Positions 26,584 through 36,606 of a stretch of DNA of 64,000 bases are shown piece by piece. How positions within the stretch are numbered: the stretch's first letter is position 1; each line of letters begins with the position of its first letter. The notes beneath the pieces were generated by a model. The model did not search any database. It worked only from the letters and a program-made list of their open reading frames with translations, and was not told where the DNA came from. The stretch lies in contig NZ_CM000955.1 in assembly GCF_000159695.1 (NCBI RefSeq), positions 693,473-757,472 on the forward strand, given 5' to 3'. A program made the translations under genes and the position numbers. The stretch comes from Finegoldia magna ATCC 53516 (GTDB taxonomy: Bacteria > Bacillota > Clostridia > Tissierellales > Peptoniphilaceae).

Positions 26584-27519
26584 ATGTGTACGACAATTAT
26601 TGTAGATTATCCACAAGGCTCTGTGATGGCGCGTACACTTGATTTTGAAGTGCCTTTGGAATACAACATGATTTATATTCCAAGAGGCTTTCACTATGCA
26701 GATGATTTGTATCACAAACCAATGCGTTCGAAATATAAAATGATGGGAATGTGTTTTAGAAATCTGTACCCTATCAAAGATGGTGTAAATGAACATGGAC
26801 TGTGCGGCTGTACGAATATGTTTATCGCAAATAATTTGTTCAGCAATCACCCAATTGAAGGAAAAATAAACACAAATTCACTAGATTTCATGAATTTTGC
26901 ACTAGGAAATTACAAAACAGTTGAAGAATTGTTAAACGATTTGGACAATATTCACCTAGCTAACAAAGATATTGATGGAAATTCTGTGATATGCCCTGAT
27001 TTCCACTTTATGTTTGTCGATAGAACTGGCGATTCGACGGTTTTAGAATACAAGGATCACAAATTGGTCCCATGTGGAGATAATCCAAAAGTAATGACTA
27101 ATTCTCCAAAATATTCTTCACACTTAAAAAGATACGAAAAATCCGTCGGAGATCTCTCCAAATTCAACCAGATAAAAGATTTGACAGGAGCTTATGATCC
27201 TGTAAGTAGATTCATCAGAGCAAAATACATCCTATCAACTCACAGGAAATCAAATAATGTTAATGAAGCATACTCATCAGCATTCAGTATCTTAGAGCCT
27301 CTAAAAATCACTGAGGGCTTCTTTAAGAACGATTCACATGATTACTATACATTTACTAGGTATATCAGCGCATTCGACACACAGACAGCTTCTATGGCTG
27401 TTAGAACGCATTCCAATACACAAACTTATTTGATAGACTTTGATGATATACCAGATGAAAATGAAATATACTCGTATTATTTTGAAAACAAATTACAATT
27501 TAAGAGAATTATTAAATGA
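26584..27519 (+). CDS. Choloylglycine hydrolase / penicillin V acylase family protein
   Basis: Ntn-hydrolase of the linear amide C-N hydrolase group, 311 aa. The start ATG at 26584 gives Met-Cys, so Cys2 becomes the N-terminal nucleophile after Met removal; this fixes the start against an upstream in-frame TTG. Family residues are in place: Arg17 and Asp20 (ARTLDFE), Asn in CGCTNMF, Asn in VMTNSP, Arg in VSRFIRAKY. Bile salt hydrolases and penicillin V acylases share these residues, so the substrate (bile conjugate, acyl-homoserine lactone or other N-acyl amide) is open. There is no signal peptide. It follows murC by 1 bp and depends on it for translation, having no clear ribosome binding site. 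Confidence 0.9.
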   Translation: MCTTIIVDYPQGSVMARTLDFEVPLEYNMIYIPRGFHYADDLYHKPMRSKYKMMGMCFRNLYPIKDGVNEHGLCGCTNMFIANNLFSNHPIEGKINTNSLDFMNFALGNYKTVEELLNDLDNIHLANKDIDGNSVICPDFHFMFVDRTGDSTVLEYKDHKLVPCGDNPKVMTNSPKYSSHLKRYEKSVGDLSKFNQIKDLTGAYDPVSRFIRAKYILSTHRKSNNVNEAYSSAFSILEPLKITEGFFKNDSHDYYTFTRYISAFDTQTASMAVRTHSNTQTYLIDFDDIPDENEIYSYYFENKLQFKRIIK

Positions 27520-27546
27520 TAGGCAAATGCCTATCATTTATTTTTT
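27514..27546 (+). terminator. Terminator overlapping the acylase stop codon
   Basis: AAATGATAGGCA-AA-TGCCTATCATTT then T run; the TGA stop at 27517-27519 is inside the stem. Confidence 0.88.
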
Positions 27547-27570
27547 GCGTAATGAGATGCAAAATTCCTA

Positions 27571-27610
27571 AAAAAATAGAAGCTATTTTGTAATTAACAA
27601 AATGCTTCTA
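27571..27610 (-). terminator. Terminator after the dicarboxylate symporter gene
   Basis: TAGAAGC.TTTTGT pairs with ACAAAATAGCTTCTA on the minus strand, followed by a T run. Confidence 0.85.
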
Positions 27611-27621
27611 CTTTTAATCAA

Positions 27622-28902
27622 TTATGCATTATATTTTTCCATATCTAAATCGTGTTGCATAGCAGCTACCATAACACCAGTAGATCCACCTGCGTGAACG
27701 TTAGTTGAAGTACGTGCCATATCTGCAACACCTTGGATTGGGCTTAGTACTAAAATCATTTCAACTGGTAATCCCATTGTAGCAAAGATTGCTGTAGCTT
27801 GAATTGTTCCTGTTCCTGGTACCCCTACTGTTCCCATTGAAGCGAACAAGCATGAACCAACCATGATTAAATATTGAGTAGCAGAGAATGGAATATTAAG
27901 CGCATTGATTGTAAACATCGCTAATAAAATTGGCCATACTGCTGCACATCCTGGCATACCAAATGTAGTACCAATTGATGCTGCAAATGATGCAATTTCT
28001 GTTGGAGTTCCCATGTCTTCTTGTTCTTTAATATTTGCTGGCAAAGATCCAATTGAACTTTGTGTAGTGAATGCTATCAACCATGCTGGGAAGAATTTGC
28101 GTTGGAACTTGAATGGATTGATGTGTGCAATTAAACTCATCATAGCTGATGTAGTGATGAATGTGTGGAACAAACATGCTACATAAACCATTAATAATAA
28201 GAATAATAATGATTTAACAAATGATAAATCCAATGTAGCTACTTGGTTAGCTAATAAAGAAAGAACTGCGTATGGAGTGAATTCGATGATTTCTCCAATT
28301 ACTTTGTTCATTACTTTATTACCAGCTTCTACGAAATCTAAGAATGGTTTAATTTCTTCCTTGTTATTGTATCTAAGTACAACAATACCAATGATAATTG
28401 CAAAAATTACAATAGGTACGATTTTGTTGTGACTCATACTGTCAATAATGTTTTTAGGGAAGAAACTTACAAATACGTCTGCAAAAGGTGGAACTTCCTT
28501 AACCTTATCTGCAACATCCATTTTGATATTTGCATTCATTCCTATATTTACTAATTTACCTAAAATTATAGACAATATAGCAGCTAAAACATTGTGTAAA
28601 GCTAAAATTATAATTGTTTTGCCACCCATTGATCTTAATTTTTCTGAGCTTTCCAAGGATGCAACTGTAGTTATAATTGAGAATAATAATAGTGGAATTA
28701 CAAATGCTTGTAATAAACTTGAAAATACACGACCAAATATTGCTACATAGTCAGTGCTTCCTTTGAAAATAAGTCCTACTATGGCACCCATTGCTGTAGC
28801 TAATAAAATTCTGATCATGAATGAAGTACCTTTTTTCTTCAAACGATCGATAACTACGCACAATGCGAAAGCTACAACTAAAGCGATTAAGCTTTTAATC
28901 AT
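27622..28902 (-). CDS. Dicarboxylate/amino acid:cation symporter (DAACS family)
   Basis: A 426 aa secondary transporter with eight or so membrane helices and two re-entrant loops. The serine-rich hairpin FTTQSSIGSLPANIKEQ lies near residue 275 and the C-terminal GVPGTGTIQATAIFATMGLP near 370. These are the substrate and Na+ sites of GltPh-type carriers for aspartate, glutamate or cystine. I use ATG 28902, preceded by AAGGAGATG; a 21-residue upstream extension has no ribosome binding site. It is monocistronic with its own promoter and terminator. Confidence 0.93.
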   Translation of the reverse strand: MIKSLIALVVAFALCVVIDRLKKKGTSFMIRILLATAMGAIVGLIFKGSTDYVAIFGRVFSSLLQAFVIPLLLFSIITTVASLESSEKLRSMGGKTIIILALHNVLAAILSIILGKLVNIGMNANIKMDVADKVKEVPPFADVFVSFFPKNIIDSMSHNKIVPIVIFAIIIGIVVLRYNNKEEIKPFLDFVEAGNKVMNKVIGEIIEFTPYAVLSLLANQVATLDLSFVKSLLFLLLMVYVACLFHTFITTSAMMSLIAHINPFKFQRKFFPAWLIAFTTQSSIGSLPANIKEQEDMGTPTEIASFAASIGTTFGMPGCAAVWPILLAMFTINALNIPFSATQYLIMVGSCLFASMGTVGVPGTGTIQATAIFATMGLPVEMILVLSPIQGVADMARTSTNVHAGGSTGVMVAAMQHDLDMEKYNA

Positions 28903-28936
28903 TTCAACATCTCCTTTATATATTTTTGTCACACTA

Positions 28937-28965
28937 ATCTTATCACATCGTCTTATAATAGACAA
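28937..28965 (-). promoter_or_regulatory. Promoter of the dicarboxylate symporter gene
   Basis: On the minus strand TTGTCT (28960-28965), 17 bases, TAAGAT (28937-28942). The 347-bp gap 28903-29249 otherwise holds AT-rich DNA with short CGTT/AACG palindromic bits and no gene that I can see. Confidence 0.6.
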
Positions 28966-29220
28966 TGATATTTAATCAGTGCTATCGTTTTCATCGTTTT
29001 TTATTTATTGTATTGTTCAATATATCGATTTTTCATGTAAATTCACACATTATTTAAATTTTTTTCAAAATTTTACAAAAACAATAATTTGACAAAAATT
29101 TAAAAATTACCTTATAATCCTCACTTGTTATCGTTAATATATCAACGTTTTTTGTTTGTTTTACTTAGGATTAAAATTTTCAAATATTATTTCATTTTTG
29201 TAATATATAGATTTTCTCAA

Positions 29221-29251
29221 TAAAAAAAGACCGATGTTAAACATCAGCCTT
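29221..29251 (-). terminator. Terminator overlapping the stop of the first MATE gene
   Basis: AGGCTGATG-TTTAA-CATCGGTCT (GT pairs included) followed by seven T; the TAA stop touches the stem. Confidence 0.8.
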
Positions 29252-30617
29252 ATCTTTCCCATCTACCTCGTTTGTAAATTATAAATCCCACAATAACTGT
29301 CAATCCATTAGACACTAACATTGAAATCCAAATTCCTGTAGATCCAAGATCTGTCAAACTCTTTAGTATCATAATAAGTGGAAGTCTTAGTACCCATAAT
29401 CTCGCAAGAGACAAATACATTGTAAGTTTTGTTTTTCCAACACCTTGGAAGAAACCATTAATCGCTGAGAAATATCCCATGAAAAATGTAATTATCGCTG
29501 AGAAGTACATGTACTCACTCGCTTGTCTCCAAAGTTCGATATCTCCACGATCTTTGATAAATATGGATAGCAATTGATCTTTGAAAAGCAAAATAATAAT
29601 CGCAGATGCAAGTGAGAAGAATGTTATGATTATATTTGCGCGTTTGAAAATATCCTTGCTTCTTTCCTTTTTTCCAGCTCCAATATTTTGTCCAGTTATT
29701 GATGTAAGAGCCATTCCAATTCCTATAGCTCCTTGGTTGAATATATCGGACAATCTGTTGCCCATTGAAAATGCAGCAAGTGTCGTTGTGCCGTATGATT
29801 GAATAAATCCATTAAGAACAGTGAATCCAATGGCTTCCCCACTTGATCCAAGCGATGCTGGAATTGCGATGGAGAATATATGTTTGATTATTCCCATATC
29901 AAGTTTGAAGTTTTTAAAATTAACTTCTATTTCAGATTCTTTTTTGACAACTCTTACAGCAAATACAACTAATAAAACTTTGGACAAAACAGTCGCCCAT
30001 GCGGCACCTGCAATTCCCATGTTAAGTCCTGGAATTCCCAAAACATTATCAAAAATAAAGAACGGATCTATAACGACATTTGTAATGGATGATATTGTCG
30101 AAATAATCGTCATTGATTTGGTTCTTCCTTGCGAATTCAGTATAGATTGATATCCGAAAAATATCATATCAAACAAAAGCCCAACAGAGTTTATCGCAAG
30201 GAATATGTATGATTTGTACTCAAAGCTTCCTGTCGCTCCCATCCACCTTACAATAAATGGTGCGGTGATTACGCCTAGAATACTGAAAATAACTCCAAGT
30301 ACTGTCGTGAGAATTAAAGTATGCACAGCATAAACTGAGCAGTCTTTTAATTTTCTAGCTCCAAGTCTTTGACTCATTAAAGAAGTAGCTGCCACACTTA
30401 CTCCAAGGCCCACTGCTATAAACAAATAAAGCACCGGCCAAGTAAAAGATGTCGCAGCGTAATCTTCAGAACTGATTTGTGCTACATATATTCCGTCAGT
30501 TATACCATAAAGGGTTTTGATTAGGTTACTAATCATCAATGGGATACTTAACTTAAAAATCACATCTGTAATATTTCCGTTTGTAATAAATTCAATGTTA
30601 CTTTTTTTGTTTCCCAT
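29250..30617 (-). CDS. MATE-family efflux transporter
   Basis: A 455 aa protein with twelve predicted helices in two repeated halves, opening with the MATE signature LSIPLMISNLIKTLYGITDGIYVAQIS and carrying NRLSDIFNQGAIGIGMALTSITGQNIGAG at mid-protein. It exports cationic drugs or metabolites with Na+ or H+. GGGGG precedes the ATG. It is the last gene of gltX-cysS-thyX-degV-MATE, 19 bp after degV. The substrate cannot be told. Confidence 0.92.
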   Translation of the reverse strand: MGNKKSNIEFITNGNITDVIFKLSIPLMISNLIKTLYGITDGIYVAQISSEDYAATSFTWPVLYLFIAVGLGVSVAATSLMSQRLGARKLKDCSVYAVHTLILTTVLGVIFSILGVITAPFIVRWMGATGSFEYKSYIFLAINSVGLLFDMIFFGYQSILNSQGRTKSMTIISTISSITNVVIDPFFIFDNVLGIPGLNMGIAGAAWATVLSKVLLVVFAVRVVKKESEIEVNFKNFKLDMGIIKHIFSIAIPASLGSSGEAIGFTVLNGFIQSYGTTTLAAFSMGNRLSDIFNQGAIGIGMALTSITGQNIGAGKKERSKDIFKRANIIITFFSLASAIIILLFKDQLLSIFIKDRGDIELWRQASEYMYFSAIITFFMGYFSAINGFFQGVGKTKLTMYLSLARLWVLRLPLIMILKSLTDLGSTGIWISMLVSNGLTVIVGFIIYKRGRWER

Positions 30618-30636
30618 TCACTCGCCCCCTATTAAT

Positions 30637-31482
30637 TTATAATTTAAAATATCCTATTCCAAATAATCCCGGTCCAGTATGAATACTTAATGTTGGAACA
30701 ATTTGTCCTTCATAATAGAACTTTGCTCCTTCGATTAAATCCTTCATACTATCCTTCGCTATTTCCATAGCATTTTTATTGTCGCCATTTAATAAAACCA
30801 AGTAATAATCCTTGATACCAGTTAATTCTTTTTTAACGATATCAATAGCGTGGTTGATGTTTTTCATTGTTCCACGATTTTTTTCTACTGTATAATATTC
30901 TCCATCTTCATTACAAGATATTATAAGCTTCAAATTTAATAAATTACCAACCATTCCAGTGATTTTACCAATTCTACCACCCAATGTTAAGTATTTCAAT
31001 GTATCTAAAGTAATGACTGGAACTGAATCTTTGATTTTGGATTTCATGGTTTCTATTATAGATTCTAGCGAAAATCCTTCATCGATTAATTTTCTGGCAA
31101 AAATAGCAAAAAATCCTGTACCAATCGAAATATTTTTTGAATCAAATACTTCCACTTCGACATCTTCCACTTGGTCTTTTGCTAACATAAATGCATTGTA
31201 CATCCCACTTAATTTTGAAGAAATTGAAATGCAGATTATCTTGTCAAATCCCTTATTTTTAATTTCATTTAATTTATTAACGACATCTCCAATTGATGGA
31301 ATGGAAGTTTTTGGAACTTCTCTATCGATGTTTTCGTATATATATTTAGGTTCAACAGTGTAATCATCGTAGGAAACATCCGAATAGTTTATTTGAAGTG
31401 GCATCAATTCTATGCCGTATTCTTCAGCTATTTTTGGTGTGATTTCACTACCTGAATCTGTTAAAATTGCGATTTTTCCCAT
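30637..31482 (-). CDS. DegV-family fatty-acid-binding protein
   Basis: A 281 aa soluble protein of the DegV/FakB type. It has the N-terminal ILTDSGSEITPKIAEEYGIELMPLQI, the TSIPSIGDV block and a C-terminal HTGPGLFGIGYF, the usual lipid-binding residues. FakB proteins present fatty acids to the kinase FakA for phospholipid synthesis; no fakA is in the window. AGGAGAT precedes the ATG, 12 bp after thyX. Confidence 0.92.
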   Translation of the reverse strand: MGKIAILTDSGSEITPKIAEEYGIELMPLQINYSDVSYDDYTVEPKYIYENIDREVPKTSIPSIGDVVNKLNEIKNKGFDKIICISISSKLSGMYNAFMLAKDQVEDVEVEVFDSKNISIGTGFFAIFARKLIDEGFSLESIIETMKSKIKDSVPVITLDTLKYLTLGGRIGKITGMVGNLLNLKLIISCNEDGEYYTVEKNRGTMKNINHAIDIVKKELTGIKDYYLVLLNGDNKNAMEIAKDSMKDLIEGAKFYYEGQIVPTLSIHTGPGLFGIGYFKL

Positions 31483-31494
31483 AATATCTCCTAA

Positions 31495-32256
31495 TTAGTC
31501 AAGGCTATTAAAATATTCTCTAACTTCTTTTATTTTTCCACAAGTCATCTTGCCTTCTGGACAACTTCCTTTAACACAACCTGGCCCAGCTTTTTTGAAA
31601 ATTTGTGGACACACTTTTTTCGCTTCGATAAGCATTAGTGTCGCCATTTCCCTGATTTCCCATTGCGCTCTTTGACAACATCTAGCTTCAAAGAAATGCA
31701 ACAGTTCACGTGCATTCATTGTCATGACAATTTTTGTCTCAGTAGCATTTGAAAACACGTATCTTGCATCTTCAATGGAACTTTTTTCTGACATTGATTT
31801 TGCTTTTTTCTCATCAACTCCAGATTCGATTAATTTGTCGTATTCTTCTTGTATCAGAATTTCTGTCAAATCGTTGTAAGCATCAATCGTGTGTTTCATG
31901 TGGTTTTCGTAAATTTCTAAAGCCTTTGGATTGTTTTTTATTTTGGGAGGAATAATATACTCGTAATTATTCGCTCTCACATATCGTTGTGATTTTTGAG
32001 AGAAACTCGCTAATCTGTGTCTGACCAATTGGTGGGTCAAAGTTCTAGATACACCCTCAATTGCAAAAGTAAAACTAATGTGTTCGACTGGTGACATGTG
32101 CCCCAAATCCATTAATTTGTCTATAAAATTTTCTACATTTTCCTCAGTTAGTCCTTCTTCAATCTCCATAACAGAACTATCTGAATAGCAAAGTTTTGCA
32201 CTTGATGCGACAAGTTTTTGTGCATCAGGAGTGTATCTAATTAGATTAACCTTCAT
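31495..32256 (-). CDS. thyX: Flavin-dependent thymidylate synthase ThyX
   Basis: Makes dTMP from dUMP with methylene-THF, FAD and NADPH. The 253 aa protein contains the ThyX motif RHRLASFSQKSQRY (RHRxxSxxxxSxR) near residues 79-92, and NARELLHFFEARCCQRAQWEIR with the dUMP-binding Arg. It has a Cys-rich tail (CPQIF, CVKGSCPEGKMTCG), seen in clostridial members. The ATG overlaps the cysS stop as TAATG, so the two are coupled. Confidence 0.96.
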   Translation of the reverse strand: MKVNLIRYTPDAQKLVASSAKLCYSDSSVMEIEEGLTEENVENFIDKLMDLGHMSPVEHISFTFAIEGVSRTLTHQLVRHRLASFSQKSQRYVRANNYEYIIPPKIKNNPKALEIYENHMKHTIDAYNDLTEILIQEEYDKLIESGVDEKKAKSMSEKSSIEDARYVFSNATETKIVMTMNARELLHFFEARCCQRAQWEIREMATLMLIEAKKVCPQIFKKAGPGCVKGSCPEGKMTCGKIKEVREYFNSLD

Positions 32257-33644
32257 TAATTACTTCTCTCCCATATAACTCCATCTCTTGTGTCTTTCAA
32301 CACAATTCCCATAGATAAGAGTTTGTCTCTTATTTCGTCTGCCTTTTTGAAGTCTTTTTCTTTTCTAGCAGCATTTCTTTGTTCAATCAAATCTTCAATT
32401 TCAGAATCCAAATCATCGTCTTCTTCTTTGAATAAAATTCCCAAAACATAAGAAATATCATCCATCAATTTCTTAGCTTCAGTTAAGATGTTTTTCGATG
32501 TATTTTCATCGTAATTTTTGTTGATATATTTAATAAAATCAAACAATACACTAATTGCATCTGATGTGTTGATGTCATCGTCCATAGCTTGTTCGAATTT
32601 TTCTCTGAATGATTGTATGTTATCATCACTTCCTTCTTTTTCAGAAGAATTTTCTAAAATTCTGTTCAAGAACTTCTTCGCCGTGTACAATCTTTCAAGA
32701 GAATTTTTCGTAGCTACTAATGTGTCGTGACTAAAATCAATTGGATTTCTGTAGTGAACTGATAACAACCACAATCTGATAACTTCCAAATCAAATTCCT
32801 TTTCTATGTCCTTTAACAAAAAGAAATTATTCTTTGATTTGCTCATTTTTTCCTTGTCTACAGTTATCATTGAGTTGTGTAGCCAATAATTTGCAAAGTG
32901 AGCCCCAGTGCATGTTTCTGATTGTGCGATTTCATTTTCGTGGTGTGGAAATTGCAAATCTTCTCCACCGGCGTGAATGTCAATAGTGTCACCCAAAATT
33001 GATTTACTCATTACAGAGCATTCCAAGTGCCAACCAGGTCTTCCCATTCCCCAGGGACTTTCCCAAGCCGGTTCACTTTCTTCTTTTCTCTTTTTCCACA
33101 AAGCAAAATCCATTGGATTTTTCTTTTCGCTGTTGACATCTATCCTCGCACCAGCACGTAAATCATCTATATTTTTCTTAGATAATTTGCCGTAGTCTTT
33201 TGCCTTTGTGATATCAAAGTACACATTGCCATCCACATTATAAGCTGCACCTTTGTCTTCCAAAGTTTTAACGAATTTAATCATCTCATCGATATATTCA
33301 GTAGCTTTTGGGTGGATTGTGTCTTCTTCATCGAAATTAAGTCCTGAAACATTATCCAAGTAAGCTTGAATGTATTTCTTAGTGATTTCTCTGAAATCTA
33401 TATCTTCATCTTTTGCTTTATTGATAATTTTGTCGTCGATATCAGTGAAGTTGCTTACAAATTTAACATTATATCCTTTGTAAATAAAATATCTTCGCAA
33501 AGTATCAAATACCACAATCGGTCTTGCATTTCCAACGTGAATATAATTATAAACAGTAGGGCCACATACGTATATACCGACATTTTTTTCTTTTATTGGT
33601 TTAAATTCTTCCTTTTTTCGTGTCAGTGTATTGTATAACTTCAT
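32256..33644 (-). CDS. cysS: Cysteinyl-tRNA synthetase
   Basis: Class I aminoacyl-tRNA synthetase, 462 aa. The HIGH-type motif is YIHVGNARP near residues 34-42 and KMSKSKNN near 266-273. The zinc ligands include Cys28, the CSVMS region and HHENE. The C-terminal tRNA-binding domain is normal. AGGAGA precedes the ATG and overlaps the gltX stop region 8 bp upstream. The order gltX-cysS is common in Firmicutes; here thyX follows rather than the usual mrnC-rlmB-rae1, and rlmB-rae1 lie 22 kb away. Confidence 0.97.
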   Translation of the reverse strand: MKLYNTLTRKKEEFKPIKEKNVGIYVCGPTVYNYIHVGNARPIVVFDTLRRYFIYKGYNVKFVSNFTDIDDKIINKAKDEDIDFREITKKYIQAYLDNVSGLNFDEEDTIHPKATEYIDEMIKFVKTLEDKGAAYNVDGNVYFDITKAKDYGKLSKKNIDDLRAGARIDVNSEKKNPMDFALWKKRKEESEPAWESPWGMGRPGWHLECSVMSKSILGDTIDIHAGGEDLQFPHHENEIAQSETCTGAHFANYWLHNSMITVDKEKMSKSKNNFFLLKDIEKEFDLEVIRLWLLSVHYRNPIDFSHDTLVATKNSLERLYTAKKFLNRILENSSEKEGSDDNIQSFREKFEQAMDDDINTSDAISVLFDFIKYINKNYDENTSKNILTEAKKLMDDISYVLGILFKEEDDDLDSEIEDLIEQRNAARKEKDFKKADEIRDKLLSMGIVLKDTRDGVIWERSN

Positions 33645-33652
33645 ATCTTCTC

Positions 33653-35122
33653 CTATCTATTTAAAGCTTTGTTTATCCTATCTAAAACTTCTTGTTTTCC
33701 TAAAACTACCATAATAGAATCCAAGTCTGGTCCGTGAACATTTCCAGTAACCACAGCTCTTGTAGTCATCCACAAATCCTTACCCTTGATTCCAGTTTTC
33801 TTTTGAACTCTCTTCATAATCCCTGATGCAAATTCTTTTTCGATTTCATCAACTGATTCGATTTCTTCTTTTAATGCATTCATTAATTCGTCTAATTTTT
33901 CGTAGTTTAAGAATTCCTTAGCATCATCATCCATTTCGTAATCCTTGAACAAGAATTCAACTTTTTCAGTAATCTCTGCCAAATAATCCAATTCTTCTTT
34001 GAATAATGAAGCGATTTCTAATAATTTGTAATCTGGATAATCTTCCGAAATCACACCATCTTCAACCAAGTATGGTTTTAACATTGATGCTAATTCTTCG
34101 TTTTCTATTTCTTTAATATAGTGTCTGTTGATCCAGTTTAATTTTTCTGTATCGAAAACTCCGCCGGATTTTGAAACTCTACTGAAATCAAATTTTTGTT
34201 TCAATTCATCCATCGACATAATTTCTTGGTTATCTTCACTTGACCAACCTACTAGTGCTAGATAATTGTCGATAGCTTCTGGTAAATATCCCTTTGTACG
34301 GAAATCTTTAACTGCAACGTCGTCATTTCTCTTGGATAATTTCTTGCCTGATTTGTTCAAAACAACTGGTAAGTGAACAAATTCTGGAACATCCCATCCG
34401 AAACATTGATACATATACACATGCTTTGCTGTTGAAGAAATCCATTCATCACCACGAACAATATGAGTAATTCCCATCAAATGGTCGTCAACTACAACTG
34501 CAAAGTGATAAGTTGGAAATCCGTCTGATTTTATCAAAACTTGATCGTCCATATCATTAGTGTTGAATGTAATCTTACCTTTGATCGCATCGTTAAATGT
34601 GATTTCTTTGTTTTCAGGAAGTTTCAATCTAATAACATATTCTTCGCCATTTGCAATTCTTTTTTTAGCATCTTCAATGCTAATTCCTCTGCAAAGTCCG
34701 TCGTATTTTGGCATCAAGCCGTCTGCTTTTTGTTGCGCTTTAACTTGATCCAATCTTTCTTTTGAACAGAAACAATAATATGCGTAACCTTTTTCGATTA
34801 ATTCGTCAATATATTTTTGATACAATCCTTGTTTTACTCTGTCAGATTGAACGTAAGGGCCACATTCACCAACTTCAGTTACTTTGCCTTCATCATCAAG
34901 GACAACACCTTCGTCTGGATCAAGTCCTGCCCATTTTAATTGTTCCAATAAATTTTCGATAGCACCGTCAACATATCTAGTTCTATCAGTATCTTCAATT
35001 CTCAAAAGAAATTTTCCGTTATTTCTTTTAGCATACAAATAATTATATAAAGCTGTTCTAAGTCCACCAATATGCAAAAATCCTGTTGGACTTGGAGCAA
35101 ATCTTACTCTTACTTCACTCAT
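33653..35122 (-). CDS. gltX: Glutamyl-tRNA synthetase
   Basis: Class I synthetase of about 489 aa. It has RFAPSPTGFLHIGGLRTALYN with the HIGH motif, a four-Cys-poor zinc-like region (CFCSKERL), and KLSKRNDD as the KMSKS loop near residue 253. Possibly non-discriminating, charging tRNA-Gln as well, but the sequence alone does not settle this. I use the second ATG (about 35122) because GGGGGA sits over the first and is spaced for the second. It is the first gene of a five-gene run. No T-box is visible upstream. Confidence 0.95.
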   Translation of the reverse strand: MSEVRVRFAPSPTGFLHIGGLRTALYNYLYAKRNNGKFLLRIEDTDRTRYVDGAIENLLEQLKWAGLDPDEGVVLDDEGKVTEVGECGPYVQSDRVKQGLYQKYIDELIEKGYAYYCFCSKERLDQVKAQQKADGLMPKYDGLCRGISIEDAKKRIANGEEYVIRLKLPENKEITFNDAIKGKITFNTNDMDDQVLIKSDGFPTYHFAVVVDDHLMGITHIVRGDEWISSTAKHVYMYQCFGWDVPEFVHLPVVLNKSGKKLSKRNDDVAVKDFRTKGYLPEAIDNYLALVGWSSEDNQEIMSMDELKQKFDFSRVSKSGGVFDTEKLNWINRHYIKEIENEELASMLKPYLVEDGVISEDYPDYKLLEIASLFKEELDYLAEITEKVEFLFKDYEMDDDAKEFLNYEKLDELMNALKEEIESVDEIEKEFASGIMKRVQKKTGIKGKDLWMTTRAVVTGNVHGPDLDSIMVVLGKQEVLDRINKALNR

Positions 35123-35207
35123 AATATCCCCCATAAAAAATAAATTTAACTTATTTTATTATATCACAAATAGCCAAAATCAGCATTTATAAATAAACTC
35201 AACGCAA

Positions 35208-36605
35208 TTATTTCGCCAAATTTTTTACCCAAATTTTCTTTCCAACCAAATACAACCCCAAAACAACCTTGTACAAATCAATCACAGAAATAATCAAATA
35301 CATCAACACGACATTTAAATCTGTAAACTTTGCTAATAAAAACGAAATCGGATACGAAATCAAAACAATTCCCACTGAATCAAAAAGCAAAGTCAATACA
35401 GTTTTGCCTCCGCTTCTGAGTGTAAAATATGACGCATTGTACAAAGCAGAAATCCATAAAAACGCTCCACCAACTCTAAGCATATTTGTCGCCATCAATT
35501 TTACATCATCAGTTGTATTGTAAAATTCTGGAAAAAGCGGCGCCAAAATAATCAACACAATTCCAACTACAAGTGATAACATCAATGAAAACACAATTAA
35601 TTTCCTGTCGGTGTCTACAGCCTCATCTACATTTCCACTTCCCAAAAGTCTACCTACCATAATCGAAATACAATCTCCCATCGCCAAGTTAAAAACGATG
35701 AAAAGTCCTATAATTGTCTGAGCAATATTGTACGCCGCCAACGCTTCAATACCTCTTGTTGAATAAGATTGAGTAATCGCAGCAATCCCCAAAGAATACA
35801 AAACTTCATTGATAATCAAAGGAATTCCCGCAACAGTTATGTTTTTGAAAAGACCTGTATCTATGTGGAAATTCTTGAAGAAATTAGAATAAAATGTGAA
35901 TCTTAATTTATTCTTGTTCGCAAAATAAATAAACAATGAAAGTTCTACAAATCTCGAAATAACAGTCGCAATCGCAGCACCCTTTGGCCCCAATGCGGGA
36001 AATCCTAAAAGTCCGAAAATCAAAATCAAATTGAACACGAAATTCACTAAAACCGTAATCACGCTTGTTATCATCGGAAGCCTAGTTTCACCATTTACTC
36101 TCATTGAAGAAGAAATCGACTGCGAAAAAGCAAATGGAATAAATCCAATAGTCATAATTTTGGTATAATCAAGTGCAAATTTCATAGTCGTAGCAATATT
36201 TTTTGCAGAATCCGTGTCTGGATTCATAAATAAATACAATAATTTCTCGCCAAAAACCCAGAAAATAAACACACTAATCACAGAAACGATAAAAGATAAC
36301 ACCACATCAAAATACAAACAGTTTTGTACGTTCTTGTAATCTTTTTTACCTGCAAATTGTGCCGCAAAAATACTAGCCGCTGACACAAGCCCGAAAATTG
36401 CCAAGTTGAACACAGTAATCAATTGGTTCGCTACAGAGACTCCACTCATCGCAAAAGTTCCAGTCTGTCCAACCATAATATTATCCAACATATTTACAAA
36501 CGATGTAATAAGCTGCTGAATAATGATTGGAATTGCTAACACCAATACTCCTTTGTAGAAATTTTTATCCCCAAAAAACTTACTTTTCTTTAATGCTAAA
36601 TTCAA
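35208..36605 (-). CDS. MATE-family efflux transporter (second)
   Basis: A 465 aa, twelve-helix MATE protein: VLAIPIIIQQLITSFVNMLDNIMVGQ at the N-terminus and AYNIAQTIIGLFIVFNLAMGDCISIMVGRLLGSG in the second half. It is distinct from the 29250 copy. The start is a TTG at 36605, preceded at good spacing by AAGGAGGG, so a non-ATG start is well supported. It begins 1 bp after the GNAT gene, forming a two-gene unit. Substrate unknown. Confidence 0.91.
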   Translation of the reverse strand: MNLALKKSKFFGDKNFYKGVLVLAIPIIIQQLITSFVNMLDNIMVGQTGTFAMSGVSVANQLITVFNLAIFGLVSAASIFAAQFAGKKDYKNVQNCLYFDVVLSFIVSVISVFIFWVFGEKLLYLFMNPDTDSAKNIATTMKFALDYTKIMTIGFIPFAFSQSISSSMRVNGETRLPMITSVITVLVNFVFNLILIFGLLGFPALGPKGAAIATVISRFVELSLFIYFANKNKLRFTFYSNFFKNFHIDTGLFKNITVAGIPLIINEVLYSLGIAAITQSYSTRGIEALAAYNIAQTIIGLFIVFNLAMGDCISIMVGRLLGSGNVDEAVDTDRKLIVFSLMLSLVVGIVLIILAPLFPEFYNTTDDVKLMATNMLRVGGAFLWISALYNASYFTLRSGGKTVLTLLFDSVGIVLISYPISFLLAKFTDLNVVLMYLIISVIDLYKVVLGLYLVGKKIWVKNLAK

Positions 36606-36606
36606 T

